A stretch of DNA of 64,000 nt, from the NCBI GenBank assembly GCA_035771165.1, contig JAWNZC010000322.1:2562501-2626500 (forward strand). The letters are read 5' to 3'. The notes below the pieces were generated by a model. It did not search any database. It saw only the letters and a program-made list of their open reading frames with translations, and had not been told where the DNA came from. Position 1 is the stretch's first letter, and each line of letters begins with the position of its first letter. The position numbers and the translations under genes were made by a program. The DNA is from Paragorgia papillata (lineage: Eukaryota; Cnidaria; Anthozoa; Scleralcyonacea; Coralliidae). Positions 42,534 through 50,679 of this stretch are shown piece by piece.

Positions 42534-42908
42534 TCAGGCGATATATGCATATATTAATCTCTGGAACAGTTGACCAAGCATTCGTAACGAAGAATTCTTA
42601 CGCCTCTTGTATTGTGATAAATCTACGTTGTGGAAATCATTCACCGTTCGTCGAACGGCCTCTCGAACCGTTTGGTTATCGTACGAATCGCTAACTCTGT
42701 ACACGAAAGCGAGATAAGCGACTATTCTTCCAAAATTATTTAGATCCATTTCTTCATAGATATGATGAAGGTTCACACGATCTAATTGATCGCTAAAACT
42801 ATCAAACAGGTGTCGATGATCGTCAAGACATGTCTGAATATAAAATGATAACGTATATTTATCGATATCAATGTTATGTTGTTTTAATTCATCAAAAATT
42901 GTATCCAT
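42534..42908 (-). CDS. Bcl-2-like protein candidate (second copy, right TIR)
   Basis: 124 residues identical to the copy at 34,110-34,484, with the same BH1-like DLNNFGRIVAYLAF at 55-68. The frame is intact. It lies downstream of the broken zinc-finger copy on the same strand. Two identical copies are expected from TIR maintenance by copying between the ends. Confidence 0.5.
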   Translation of the reverse strand: MDTIFDELKQHNIDIDKYTLSFYIQTCLDDHRHLFDSFSDQLDRVNLHHIYEEMDLNNFGRIVAYLAFVYRVSDSYDNQTVREAVRRTVNDFHNVDLSQYKRRKNSSLRMLGQLFQRLIYAYIA

Positions 42909-43037
42909 AGCATATGCGTATTGGTCTATAACAATTCGTGTTCACACGACCAAAGTTGGAGATAAATGAATCACAAAAGAGTCAGGTATAAACATATATT
43001 TATTAGATAGATAATTAGAATACAAAATTATACATGT

Positions 43038-43671
43038 TCAGCAAATGTTCAGTTTTTCCAAGTCTATAGTCAAGTCATTTACCGACTTTTGAAAAAGGTA
43101 CTTTTCGTAGGCTTTCTTATGATCAGTTTCATGGCTCGTGAATGTCTCTCCAGTCTTTTTGACTGTATATCTGTAAGATGGTGGCATACTAAACAGAACA
43201 GTGGAGAATGGTTCAAGGGGATCTTCTTCCGGTTTCCATTCGAAAAAGTCACAGCAGTTTTCTCTCTCGTGGGGACACGAGTAAAACAGACGACCTTGGT
43301 TGTCACCCTCTTTCTTGACTTTGCTAGTACGACAAATCAGACCATGTCGACATATTGGTTTTGATACCCTCGAAGACATCAGCCCATTGCCAAAACGAAC
43401 AGGGATTTCCTCGTTCGGAGCAAACAAAGTATGGTCTCCCGTAACTTTCCTTCATCTTATCTTTAACCATTCGCATTTGTGCTAGTCGTCCATGGCCATA
43501 GCACCTTGGATGTATACATCCACTTTCATGGAAGGAGGCTACGGCTTTTCCAAACATGTAGCAATCTTCTTCTGGGCAAAAGAACTCGCAACTAGGTTTC
43601 TGTCCACAAAACCAAAACGTACCCTTCTGTGTAATTGTCGAAGATGCAGGTTCACCGTGTAAACATTCCAT
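43038..43671 (-). pseudogene. GRF zinc-finger gene, right TIR copy with frameshift
   Basis: Same sequence as 33,348-33,980 except for one extra base at 43,359-43,362, between the second and third finger. The reading frame shifts just after EGIK, so the third finger is lost from the product that starts at 43,671. A separate open frame (43,427-43,038) covers the rest. Confidence 0.85.
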
Positions 43672-43932
43672 TGTGCGACGGTAGAATTTCTAATGCTTTC
43701 AAAAACGTTCCAATCCTTCTCTAAAGTCTCGAACAAGTATAGATGACCAGACCAGGTGTAATCCTAACATCGTAATGTCCGAGCTTATATAGCTTCATGT
43801 ATACTATAATTATTCCAATCTTGCCCAATCATGTCACAGGCGTGAGTCATGCGTGAGTCACGGTGCGTGAGTCACGCTGAATATTAATGAGGCGGCATCC
43901 CTTTGGACGGTGGATGGGGGGGGTTATCTACT

Positions 43933-43938
43933 TACGCT
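43933..43938. repeat. Right target-site duplication of the inner Polinton (TACGCT)
   Basis: Six bases identical to 33,081-33,086, directly after the element end ...TCTACT. Confidence 0.95.
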
Positions 43939-44223
43939 TTTGAACCCGAACATGAATACACAGCTTATGAAAATAATGATGGATATGAAGTTATTGAATG
44001 GTTTGGCGATATTGTAGAAGTTACATACTGTAGAACTTACACAGAAATTCTTCAAGAATTTGGAGAAGCAGCAATATGGGATTATGAAAATGAGGTGTTT
44101 AATGTATACCATGAAACTGAGGAAGAGGAAGAGGATGAGGATGAGGAATTAGCCGCATTTTTGAATGGTGATAGCACTGAACAAACATTACCCAACGAAA
44201 ACTGTACTATTAACGAACTTTAA
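43939..44223 (+). pseudogene. Acidic outer-element gene, part after the inner Polinton
   Basis: 94 codons plus stop, in the same frame as the 14 codons at 33,045-33,086. Composition is acidic and aromatic (EVIEWFGDIVEVTYCRTYTE), followed by an EEEEEDEDEE run and a Ser/Thr/Glu end. The original protein had about 108 residues. No family is recognised. The open frame reported from 43,903 starts inside the TIR and is only an accident of the insertion. Confidence 0.75.
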
Positions 44224-44235
44224 TTTAAAATTATA

Positions 44236-44263
44236 AATTCATATTCTAAAATGAATATGAATT
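44236..44263. terminator. Hairpin between convergent genes
   Basis: AATTCATATTC and GAATATGAATT pair perfectly around a 6-nt loop, between the ends of the acidic gene and the minus-strand cluster. It could serve both directions. Confidence 0.6.
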
Positions 44264-44283
44264 CAAACTTTTTTTTTTACTTT

Positions 44284-44685
44284 TTAAAGTAATTTGTGTA
44301 GTAACCATCCACCACCTCCTCCCATTAATCCCATAGTAATAATTTGATACATTTTCATTTCGTCAGAGGGTTGGTAGAAGTCTTCCAAAACTGGTGGAGG
44401 TATCTCTTGTTCTTGTATTACTTTTTTAAGTTCACCGAATGCTTTGTCGGTGTCTTTCATATCACTTTTTGCTTCGTAAATTTCTTCTCTTAGTTTTTTT
44501 TCTTTATCTTTTCGAATGGTTTCTTTTTCGTAGAATTTTTCTTTGGCAGCAGTAAGTTTTTCTGTTGCAAGATTATGTCTTTTGGTTTCTTCTTGGTAAT
44601 CTGTTTTGTTAAATGTTGAGAATAGGTATCCAGCACCTGCAAATGCAACTGCGTTAAACAATCCTCCTATAACCATTGATGCCAT
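44284..44685 (-). CDS. Coiled-coil membrane protein, 133 aa (outer)
   Basis: A hydrophobic N-terminal segment (VIGGLFNAVAFAGAGYLFS) is followed by a long charged coiled-coil (residues about 30-95) and a Gly-rich hydrophobic end (IITMGLMGGGGGWLLHKLL). Small proteins of this make-up are usual virion or membrane components in Polintons, but I do not recognise this one. It lies in a tightly packed minus-strand block (44,284-48,431), and the start is preceded by TAAATAAAAC. Confidence 0.6.
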   Translation of the reverse strand: MASMVIGGLFNAVAFAGAGYLFSTFNKTDYQEETKRHNLATEKLTAAKEKFYEKETIRKDKEKKLREEIYEAKSDMKDTDKAFGELKKVIQEQEIPPPVLEDFYQPSDEMKMYQIITMGLMGGGGGWLLHKLL

Positions 44686-44692
44686 GTTTTAT

Positions 44693-44920
44693 TTAGGCTT
44701 TTAGTTCTTTGGGAATGTATCCAGCAGATTGACCTTTCTTAATTAAGAAACTTCCTGCTGCAACAGCAACAGCTAATTTTGCGGTTTCCTTAAGGCTGGC
44801 TGGCGCAGCTAAAGGTTGTCCTGTTAATTTTTTTGATGCCATACTTACAACAACAGCTCCTGCTGTAACTAGTGCAGCGTTGTATAAATCCTGAATTACT
44901 TCATTTTTAGTATCACCCAT
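44693..44920 (-). CDS. Small hydrophobic protein, 75 aa (outer)
   Basis: Two Ala/Val-rich hydrophobic segments (NAALVTAGAVVVSMASKKL and LAVAVAAGSFLIKKG), so probably a two-helix membrane protein. Its stop lies 7 bp before the next ATG. It begins at CTAATAAATG, the element start motif. Function unknown. Confidence 0.6.
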   Translation of the reverse strand: MGDTKNEVIQDLYNAALVTAGAVVVSMASKKLTGQPLAAPASLKETAKLAVAVAAGSFLIKKGQSAGYIPKELKA

Positions 44921-44936
44921 TTATTAGATGTATTTT

Positions 44937-45425
44937 TTAGAAAGTTATGAAAAGTTCTAATTCTGATGTGTCGTTAGATAACGTACCAGATTTTTGTGTA
45001 ATGAAAACTGAAAACATAACAAAGTTTGAGAAGTCTGTTGTTTTTAGAGTTTCAGCGAATGAGTAAGTTTTGTTTAAAAAGAACATGTTATGTTTAGCAC
45101 CAGATTTTGGAACCTTAAAAAGAGACATGTTTAACTCATCTAAGAAAAAATAGGAGAAATTTCCAGACTTATCTAAAAACTCGAAAGAATAGAATATTTT
45201 TCCAGAATTCATGTTATTTCCGGTTGCTGTAGAGAAAGAGTGGGTTAAGAGGGTAATTGTAGAATTTGAATTTAATCCATGTGTAGACATATACTTGTAA
45301 CCATTTGAGCTTGGTCTTGTTGGGTACACAGATGTATTAATTGTGGTTTTTGGATAGTTTAACGCGTATTGAACAGTTTTTTCGTTGTTTACAACTTGAG
45401 ATGAATAGCCATAGTTTAATGCCAT
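44937..45425 (-). CDS. Beta-rich protein of unknown function, 162 aa (outer)
   Basis: No membrane segment; rich in Asn, Ser, Thr and Phe (TGNNMNSGKIFYSFEFLDKS, then FSYFFLDELNMSLF). This looks like a beta-sandwich protein. It lies directly downstream of the penton-like gene and starts at AAATAAATGGC, overlapping its neighbour's stop. A virion surface or minor capsid role would fit the location, but I cannot identify the family. Confidence 0.5.
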   Translation of the reverse strand: MALNYGYSSQVVNNEKTVQYALNYPKTTINTSVYPTRPSSNGYKYMSTHGLNSNSTITLLTHSFSTATGNNMNSGKIFYSFEFLDKSGNFSYFFLDELNMSLFKVPKSGAKHNMFFLNKTYSFAETLKTTDFSNFVMFSVFITQKSGTLSNDTSELELFITF

Positions 45426-46058
45426 TTATTTTATCATTATTTCTAATAATATATCACCAATCTTGTGACTTGACGAAAACTTTAGTTCGCTATAGATACC
45501 ATTATCTAGTTCAGTTTCACTATTAATATTATCATAGTGTGTAACAGTGCCCTTTAGTGACTGAGTTGTTGTAATTGGTAATATTGTGATGCTATCATTG
45601 CGTCGGCCTTGGAATGATGTTGTTGTTTTGTTAACTGCATTGCACTTAATATCAAAATACTTTAGTCCTAGGTTGACGTTAACAGATGTGTTAGAGGTCC
45701 AACTGCTTCCTTTTGGAATAATCATTCGTGTTTCAGAGAAACCAAGTATTGGAGCCAGTTTTTCTAGAGAAAGGATTTCGGTTGGTGTAATTTTAATTTT
45801 TTGTGAATAGTGTACTAGCTCTGCTTTTGCATTTACTTCTTTTAGTTTTTCAACAATCATATTGGCAGTCCAATATCCTGTTTTAAACCATAGTTTTTTG
45901 GAACCATTTACGACAAAAATAGGATCTGTGATGTTATCAAAATCCCAGAACACACTTGCACTTTTTACAGTTATTGTATTGTTTTCAATAACCAAAGGTT
46001 CATCAAATTTAACAATGGTTTCATTGTTTTTTTCCATAAGAATTCTTAAGAGTCTCAT
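45426..46058 (-). CDS. Penton-like minor capsid protein (outer)
   Basis: 210 residues. The block FKTGYWTANMIVEKLKEVNA, then KIKITPTEILSLEKLAPILG and a FSETRMIIPKG loop, recall the GYY...EEL...N and L...LGF blocks of Polinton minor capsid proteins. The closing part is beta-rich. It is shorter than the inner-element homologue (250 aa) and diverged. It lies between ATPase and the beta-rich gene in a one-direction cluster, and its start is AAAATAAATG. Confidence 0.55.
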   Translation of the reverse strand: MRLLRILMEKNNETIVKFDEPLVIENNTITVKSASVFWDFDNITDPIFVVNGSKKLWFKTGYWTANMIVEKLKEVNAKAELVHYSQKIKITPTEILSLEKLAPILGFSETRMIIPKGSSWTSNTSVNVNLGLKYFDIKCNAVNKTTTSFQGRRNDSITILPITTTQSLKGTVTHYDNINSETELDNGIYSELKFSSSHKIGDILLEIMIK

Positions 46059-46073
46059 TTATTTTGTTTAAAA

Positions 46074-46105
46074 AAAAAACATATGTTAAAAAACATATGT
46101 TTTTT
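46074..46105. terminator. Hairpin after the ATPase gene
   Basis: ACATATGT with flanking A and T runs is mirrored around a 6-nt loop, between the ATPase stop and the penton-like ATG. Confidence 0.6.
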
Positions 46106-46131
46106 GTATCATTGGCTATTTGTAGTTCGGT

Positions 46132-46734
46132 TTATAATTCATTACCGCTGACCACTATTTCGTGGTTGTAAGGATGTATTAGATTAATTTCAAGATAACT
46201 ATATTTTTTTTCTTTTAGTGTTTCTTTAATTTTTTTTTCTTGTTCCTTACTAATGTCTAGATAGTCATCCAGTATAACTTGCATATCTTTTTTGTTTGGA
46301 TTGTAAAAAGACACCAGTTTGGAGATATTTTCTCGGAATGGTTTGGCTATTGAAGTTAGTTGTTGTGTTATTACTATTGTACTAATATCCATATGCCTTG
46401 CACCAAATCCAAGTTTTACTAACTCACTGGTTCGGTTTTTTACTGACTGACCAGATGCGCAATCATCCAAAATAATTAGGGAAGGACTTCCCTTACAATA
46501 GTTAACAACAAATTTTAAAAGATCATCTGTTTGGTCTTGATCACATGGAAATACAAAGAAATTTGGATCATGTAAGTGAGTCCAGTTTAAATAAGTTTTG
46601 TTCCACTCAAACGTTGGACAAATTAAGAATATATTTTCAAATTTTTTTTTATGTTTTTCTTCTAGCATTTTAAGTAAGTAACGAGTTTTTCCACAACCCG
46701 TCATCCCAACTATAATCATATTAAAAGGAGTCAT
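46132..46734 (-). CDS. Packaging ATPase, A32/FtsK-type (outer)
   Basis: 200 residues. It has Walker A VGMTGCGKT at about residue 8-16, Walker B SLIILDDCA near 85-93, and a STIVITQQL sensor segment. This is the genome-packaging ATPase shared by Polintons, virophages and large DNA viruses. It has no zinc-finger extension, in contrast to the inner-element ATPase. The start lies 4 bp after the capsid gene stop; the motif TAAATAAATG includes that stop. Confidence 0.9.
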   Translation of the reverse strand: MTPFNMIIVGMTGCGKTRYLLKMLEEKHKKKFENIFLICPTFEWNKTYLNWTHLHDPNFFVFPCDQDQTDDLLKFVVNYCKGSPSLIILDDCASGQSVKNRTSELVKLGFGARHMDISTIVITQQLTSIAKPFRENISKLVSFYNPNKKDMQVILDDYLDISKEQEKKIKETLKEKKYSYLEINLIHPYNHEIVVSGNEL

Positions 46735-46738
46735 TTAT

Positions 46739-47947
46739 TTAATAGTTCACTCCTCGGAATTCACCAGCTTGAACCTTTAGAACACCATCTGAAAGAATGA
46801 AAATATGACAGTTAAGGTTTGCAGTTGTTACTTTTTTGGTTATTTCAAGCATAATTCCAGACTGAGTTGACAGAAGCTTGGTTCCATGACCATATAATTC
46901 ATTGTCATCAATAACTCTAAGGTCAGCCACCAAAGCGAACTTGTCTCCTGTGTAGAAGCTAGATGCGGTTACCGCGTTGGAGTCCTGTCTGAAAACCCGT
47001 TCAGCTTCTTCGAATAACCTTCTTTTAGGCATCCCCTGTGAGAAAACTCTACCAGGAATTCCTTCAATGGTTAATTTCATAGATTCAATGTTTGGGAAAA
47101 CAAATTCTTCAGATCCCCCGCGAGTTTTCTTGGTGAAGAGCATAACAACAGCTTTCATACTTTTTCGTGGTAAATTAATGGTTTCATTAACAAGAGTTGT
47201 TGACTTGTTCCACTCCACAGTTTTTAGGAGAGTGACGTGCTCAAAACTAAGAGATCTTCCAGCATTGTATCCACTTTCTACTTCTCGCACCAAATCAGCA
47301 TTAAAGATAGTTTCATATTCCAGCTCCATATTTTCTAAGCTGTAACCATCTACTGTTTGACTGCTTTGAGCTTTCATAATTTCTGCAGCTTGAGGAAGAG
47401 TAATAATATACTGTAAATCATTTGCCATGTTGTAAGGAGCATACAAACCATGATCCATTAGAATTTTTCCTAACTGAATTCTTTGTTTTGTTCCATATAC
47501 TGCGACATATGCATCTGATGAAGCATCATCGGATTTTGAGATAACTTTACGCTGGTTTTCAGATGCAATGCCATCTTCAACCATGTTCACACGAACATCT
47601 GCATTCAACCACAAATCTTCATAAGTTCTAAGTAAACTTTCTCCTGAGTTGTCGTAGATAATTTCACCTGCAAATTTTACCTTTAATTGCTTTTGGAGTT
47701 GTTTTGCTAGGTTGTTGTTAAACCATGACTTGGTATTTGCATTTTTAAAGTCAAAAACCAAAAACATTTTGTCTGGAACAAGCGTTGCACCAGGTGTTAG
47801 TTTAGGAATTTGAATATAAATTTCTTCACCAGGATTGGCTTTGTTGGGATTAAATGTTATTACATGTCTTGTACGTTCGCCGGTTATTTCACTTTTTTGT
47901 AATCGTTTATAACCGGGTTTTAACTTAGTTTGTCTTTCCTTGTTCAT
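46739..47947 (-). CDS. Major capsid protein candidate (outer)
   Basis: 402 residues. It has a basic N-terminus and then beta-rich sequence with PGEEIYIQIPKLTPGATLVP, KMFLVFDFKNAN, VKFAGEIIYDNSGESLLRTY and LINLPRKSMKAVVMLF-type strands. Adjacent to the ATPase, with the length and strand pattern of a double jelly-roll protein, it is the best candidate for the major capsid protein. It shares no obvious segment with the inner capsid protein, so the two elements belong to different lineages. It starts at ACTAATAAATG. Confidence 0.65.
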   Translation of the reverse strand: MNKERQTKLKPGYKRLQKSEITGERTRHVITFNPNKANPGEEIYIQIPKLTPGATLVPDKMFLVFDFKNANTKSWFNNNLAKQLQKQLKVKFAGEIIYDNSGESLLRTYEDLWLNADVRVNMVEDGIASENQRKVISKSDDASSDAYVAVYGTKQRIQLGKILMDHGLYAPYNMANDLQYIITLPQAAEIMKAQSSQTVDGYSLENMELEYETIFNADLVREVESGYNAGRSLSFEHVTLLKTVEWNKSTTLVNETINLPRKSMKAVVMLFTKKTRGGSEEFVFPNIESMKLTIEGIPGRVFSQGMPKRRLFEEAERVFRQDSNAVTASSFYTGDKFALVADLRVIDDNELYGHGTKLLSTQSGIMLEITKKVTTANLNCHIFILSDGVLKVQAGEFRGVNY

Positions 47948-47986
47948 TTATTAGTATAAAAAAACTTCATAAAAAAAGTTTTGAAT

Positions 47987-48010
47987 TTATATTCTTTTTT
48001 AAGAATATAA
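47987..48010. terminator. Hairpin between two minus-strand genes
   Basis: TTATATTCTT and AAGAATATAA pair perfectly around TTTT, in the 100-bp gap between the 127-aa gene and the capsid gene. Confidence 0.6.
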
Positions 48011-48047
48011 AATCTTAATATTTTTTTTGTAAAGCGGAAATGACGAC

Positions 48048-48431
48048 CTAAATATCATCGTTGTCAAGATTGTTAAATTTTACTTTTGCTGGAGATTGTT
48101 TTGAAGGAGGAGATTGGTTGTTAGGTTTTTCTTCCACTTCACTTGTGTCATGCTGAGTGTCTTGCTGAGTGTCTTGTTTATATCTTTGCCAAGTGATGTA
48201 TGTTCCTATTACACCAGTTACAACTCCAACTATAGTTAGGGATGTTGAAATATCTGGTAGTTGTAAGCTTTCTTCCGCTCCGCTTTGCTGTTTTTGCAAA
48301 AGAGCTTCCTTTTTCTTTGCTTTTGCATTTTTACTCAATTCAGCTAGCCGATAACCCTGTGCAACTCTTTTTGGATTTTTTACTCTTTCCACTGGCGCAG
48401 GATTTGTAATAGTTTGTTTTTCTTCACTCAT
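48048..48431 (-). CDS. Single-pass membrane protein, 127 aa (outer)
   Basis: A basic N-terminal half is followed by one strong membrane segment (SLTIVGVVTGVIGTYITW) and a Gln/Asp/Thr-rich tail. It is the first gene of the minus-strand block, starting at TATAATAAATG. Function unknown. Confidence 0.6.
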   Translation of the reverse strand: MSEEKQTITNPAPVERVKNPKRVAQGYRLAELSKNAKAKKKEALLQKQQSGAEESLQLPDISTSLTIVGVVTGVIGTYITWQRYKQDTQQDTQHDTSEVEEKPNNQSPPSKQSPAKVKFNNLDNDDI

Positions 48432-48473
48432 TTATTATACGTTAATTTGCTATTTTTGTTATAATTTTGCTGT

Positions 48474-48640
48474 AATTTGTTTAAAACATATGTAACAGCT
48501 AGTTATACAGCTAGCTATTTTTTGCTATAATTTGTTTAAAACATATGTAACAGCTAGTTATACAGCTAGTTATACAGCTAGCTATTTTTTGTTATATTTT
48601 GTTTAAAACATATGTAACAGCTAGCTATACAGCTAGCTAA
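48474..48640. promoter_or_regulatory. Triplicated AGCTAGCT-containing promoter region
   Basis: AATTTGTTTAAAACATATGT, AACAGCTAG and TATACAGCTAGCTA occur three times at about 60-bp spacing, in the 225 bp between two divergent genes. CATATG and AGCTAGCT are palindromic. The region is a natural place for a regulatory element or an origin, but its role is not known. Confidence 0.5.
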
Positions 48641-48656
48641 AACAGTGTATAATAAA

Positions 48657-49088
48657 ATGAATAACTACAATGATTGTTATCACAAGCGAAAAGAAGAAGA
48701 GCCCAATGGTGATGTTTTCTGCGTAAGTTGTGGATTAGTTCTTGAACAACTTTCTCCAGCATTTTCTTTTCCTCAAGACGAAAAACTTGATAAAAAGAAA
48801 AAAATTTCCAAAAGAATGAAGTATTACAACAAAACAGTAACAAAAATGTTTCCAGATGTTAATATACCATTTGGACACTTAATAATGGAAAAATTAGAAA
48901 AAAACTTTGTTTTGTTAACAGAAAAAGAAAATATTGGACCATTTCCAAATATGAAGGTTATTATTCACTTTGTCCTTTATTGTTTAAAAATGCATGATCT
49001 TGCTGCTACAATTACATTACCAAAAAGCAAAGCATCTTTTGTTGTTTTAGAAAAACTTATAAAATACCAGGAAAGTACCAGCGAGTGA
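48657..49088 (+). CDS. TFIIB-like zinc-ribbon protein (outer)
   Basis: 143 residues from the ATG in TATAATAAAATG (a start 4 codons upstream is possible). The N-terminus has a Cys/His pair (DCYHK) and then NGDVFCVSCGLVLEQ, which matches the zinc ribbon of TFIIB (usually C-x2-(C/H)...GD-x-x-C-x2-CGLV). The first pair is C-x-H here, so spacing is unusual. The rest is helical and could be a reduced cyclin-like part. Large cytoplasmic DNA viruses encode TFIIB-like factors; a role in reading the element start motif is inference. It converges on the next gene with about 40 bp overlap. Confidence 0.55.
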   Translation: MNNYNDCYHKRKEEEPNGDVFCVSCGLVLEQLSPAFSFPQDEKLDKKKKISKRMKYYNKTVTKMFPDVNIPFGHLIMEKLEKNFVLLTEKENIGPFPNMKVIIHFVLYCLKMHDLAATITLPKSKASFVVLEKLIKYQESTSE

Positions 49089-49670
49089 AGCTCCAAAAAC
49101 CAATGGTAATACTAGTTTAGATTCTGATTGGTCAAAACCATTCATATACGTAAATTTTTTTGCGTTAGGTGGCTCTATTTGATGTCCTGGCTTGTATTCT
49201 AAATGTGGAACTTCTTTTTTCTCTGGAATGTGTTGTAAAACCTTATTAATGTTTTTGTTATTTCCAAACGACATTTTGTTTGTTGCTAATGTTAATATGT
49301 TGTTGAATCCACTAATTGGATTAATTAAAATTCTCATATCAGAAGGTATTAGAATTAAGCCTGGAGAAATGGCAAAGTTTAGAATAACATTAGTGCTACT
49401 AATTGCTTTTCTCATGTTTGAAATAGCAACTGTTATATCGTCTTGTACTATTGTATCCTTTATAAGTTTTTTAAATACTTCCTGGGTTTGGGTACTTTTA
49501 GCCCCCTGCTCAACAATACTCCATCTGGTTTTTGCTTGGGCTCCTAATACACAGTAAACATAACTTTCAATAGTTTGTTGAAACAATCTTTGACCTAGTT
49601 TTGTTAAACCATTTGATGATTTGGGAACATAAAGTAAAAAATCATTGTCTCTTTTTGCCATTGTTCCCAT
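49047..49670 (-). CDS. C-terminally anchored protein, 207 aa (outer)
   Basis: A mixed helical body is followed by a C-terminal membrane helix (LVLPLVFGASLAGTFLVFYKF), the layout of a tail-anchored virion or membrane protein. Its 3' end overlaps the end of the TFIIB-like gene on the other strand. I do not recognise the family. Confidence 0.6.
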   Translation of the reverse strand: MGTMAKRDNDFLLYVPKSSNGLTKLGQRLFQQTIESYVYCVLGAQAKTRWSIVEQGAKSTQTQEVFKKLIKDTIVQDDITVAISNMRKAISSTNVILNFAISPGLILIPSDMRILINPISGFNNILTLATNKMSFGNNKNINKVLQHIPEKKEVPHLEYKPGHQIEPPNAKKFTYMNGFDQSESKLVLPLVFGASLAGTFLVFYKFF

Positions 49671-49684
49671 ATATTTTTCATATT

Positions 49685-50659
49685 TTATGTTTGCTCCATA
49701 GTTAATGTACTGTAGTTATTATGATCCTTTACATATCTCATGTTTTTTGTAATATAACCGTAACTATCTTGTTGTGCTTTAAATTCTTTAAGTTTCATGG
49801 TTGAATTGCTGTATTGTGTTCTCCAATATTCTCTAGCTGGCGTATGTTTTTGTAGTATATTCATATGTTTTCCTGTCATATATTTTTTAAGTTTTGAAGG
49901 ATCTCTTAAAAATCTTCTTAAATGGAATGCAAAATGGTATTGTGCAATACTTGTAATTATGTTTGAACTAGCTCTTGGAACCTTGTTTGTTAGGTGTTTT
50001 TCTGAGATTCCGCACATATTGGTAATTACATATGTTGCAACTATTGCAGTAAAATAGGGGTTATTAATATAATCTATTTTTTCTTTTACGTTGTATGGTT
50101 TTATTTTCGCTAAAGCTAGGGCCCTAGCTTTCTTTTTAGCCTTGGCTTTAGCTTCGGCTTCAGCTTTTTCGTCATCTGACATAAGATTTTCAGCATCAAT
50201 ATCTTCATCATCAGGAGGAGGGGGTTTAGAATATGTTGTATTCATTTCCTCAAAATGTGTTGTAAACTTAAGTAGGTCAGTCACAAAAATAGGCATAGTG
50301 TTTAAATCTATTGAGAAATTTTTGTTTAATTCAGGGTCGGGTAAACTTTGGGTAATATCCCACATTTTTGGCCAGTACAAATACTGAATCCAATCCGGAT
50401 TACTTAAAAAAGCTTCTGAAGTTATATCAAAAGAAGATATACTGTTGTTAGGATCCTGGAAAAAAATGGATTTATCACCAACCGTTCCATCTCGATTAAA
50501 TGAAACATCGAATTCAAATTTGCTAACGTCAGCATTTGGATATTCCTCTAAAAACTCGGTACGAAGTTTTATCTTTTCTATAGCACTTTCTTTAAGAACT
50601 TTTTTATAGTTTTTTTCACCATAAAAATTTTTTAATGCTTGAATTTCTTTTGGGTTCAT
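49685..50659 (-). CDS. Unknown 324-aa protein with acidic-Ala linker (outer)
   Basis: The start is the ATG at 50,659 (an upstream extension would run through the integrase promoter). Residues 1-150 look globular. Then comes a PPPPDDEDIDAEN run, an Ala/Lys helix (AKAKAKKKARALALAKIK) and a second globular part ending in a Tyr/Asn-rich tail. It faces the integrase across 20 bp. No catalytic motif is found. In particular there is no His-Trp or CGxxC pair that would make it the missing protease. Confidence 0.55.
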   Translation of the reverse strand: MNPKEIQALKNFYGEKNYKKVLKESAIEKIKLRTEFLEEYPNADVSKFEFDVSFNRDGTVGDKSIFFQDPNNSISSFDITSEAFLSNPDWIQYLYWPKMWDITQSLPDPELNKNFSIDLNTMPIFVTDLLKFTTHFEEMNTTYSKPPPPDDEDIDAENLMSDDEKAEAEAKAKAKKKARALALAKIKPYNVKEKIDYINNPYFTAIVATYVITNMCGISEKHLTNKVPRASSNIITSIAQYHFAFHLRRFLRDPSKLKKYMTGKHMNILQKHTPAREYWRTQYSNSTMKLKEFKAQQDSYGYITKNMRYVKDHNNYSTLTMEQT

Positions 50660-50679
50660 TTTATTTATACTAAAATAAA
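50660..50679. promoter_or_regulatory. 20-bp bidirectional promoter (two start motifs)
   Basis: Only TTTATTTATACTAAAATAAA lies between two divergent ATGs. Read in either direction it gives a TA-rich motif ending AATAAA next to the ATG. This is the most compact example of the start motif of the outer element. Confidence 0.7.

Larger units (their letters stand above)
33087..43932. mobile_element. Inner Polinton (10,846 bp), no DNA polymerase seen
   Basis: Inverted repeats of 1,666 and 1,667 bp (33,087-34,752 and 42,266-43,932) begin AGTAGATAACCCCCCCC and are flanked by TACGCT. The unique 7.5 kb holds integrase, penton, core protein, major capsid and protease on the plus strand, and two conserved ORFs and the packaging ATPase on the minus strand. 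No PolB motifs (DxxSLYP-, NSxYG- or DTDS-type) occur anywhere in it. It sits inside a gene of the outer Polinton. The two TIRs differ by a single-base indel in the parts compared, so insertion is recent. Confidence 0.95.
42266..43932 (-). repeat. Inner Polinton right TIR (1.67 kb)
   Basis: Reverse-complement copy of 33,087-34,752 with one extra base in the T run at 43,359-43,362 as the only difference noticed. It ends ...TTATCTACT directly before TACGCT. Confidence 0.95.

Noticed and set aside
43903..44223. 106-aa gene starting in the inner TIR
   Set aside because: Its first codons are TIR sequence; the true gene begins at 33,045 and was interrupted.
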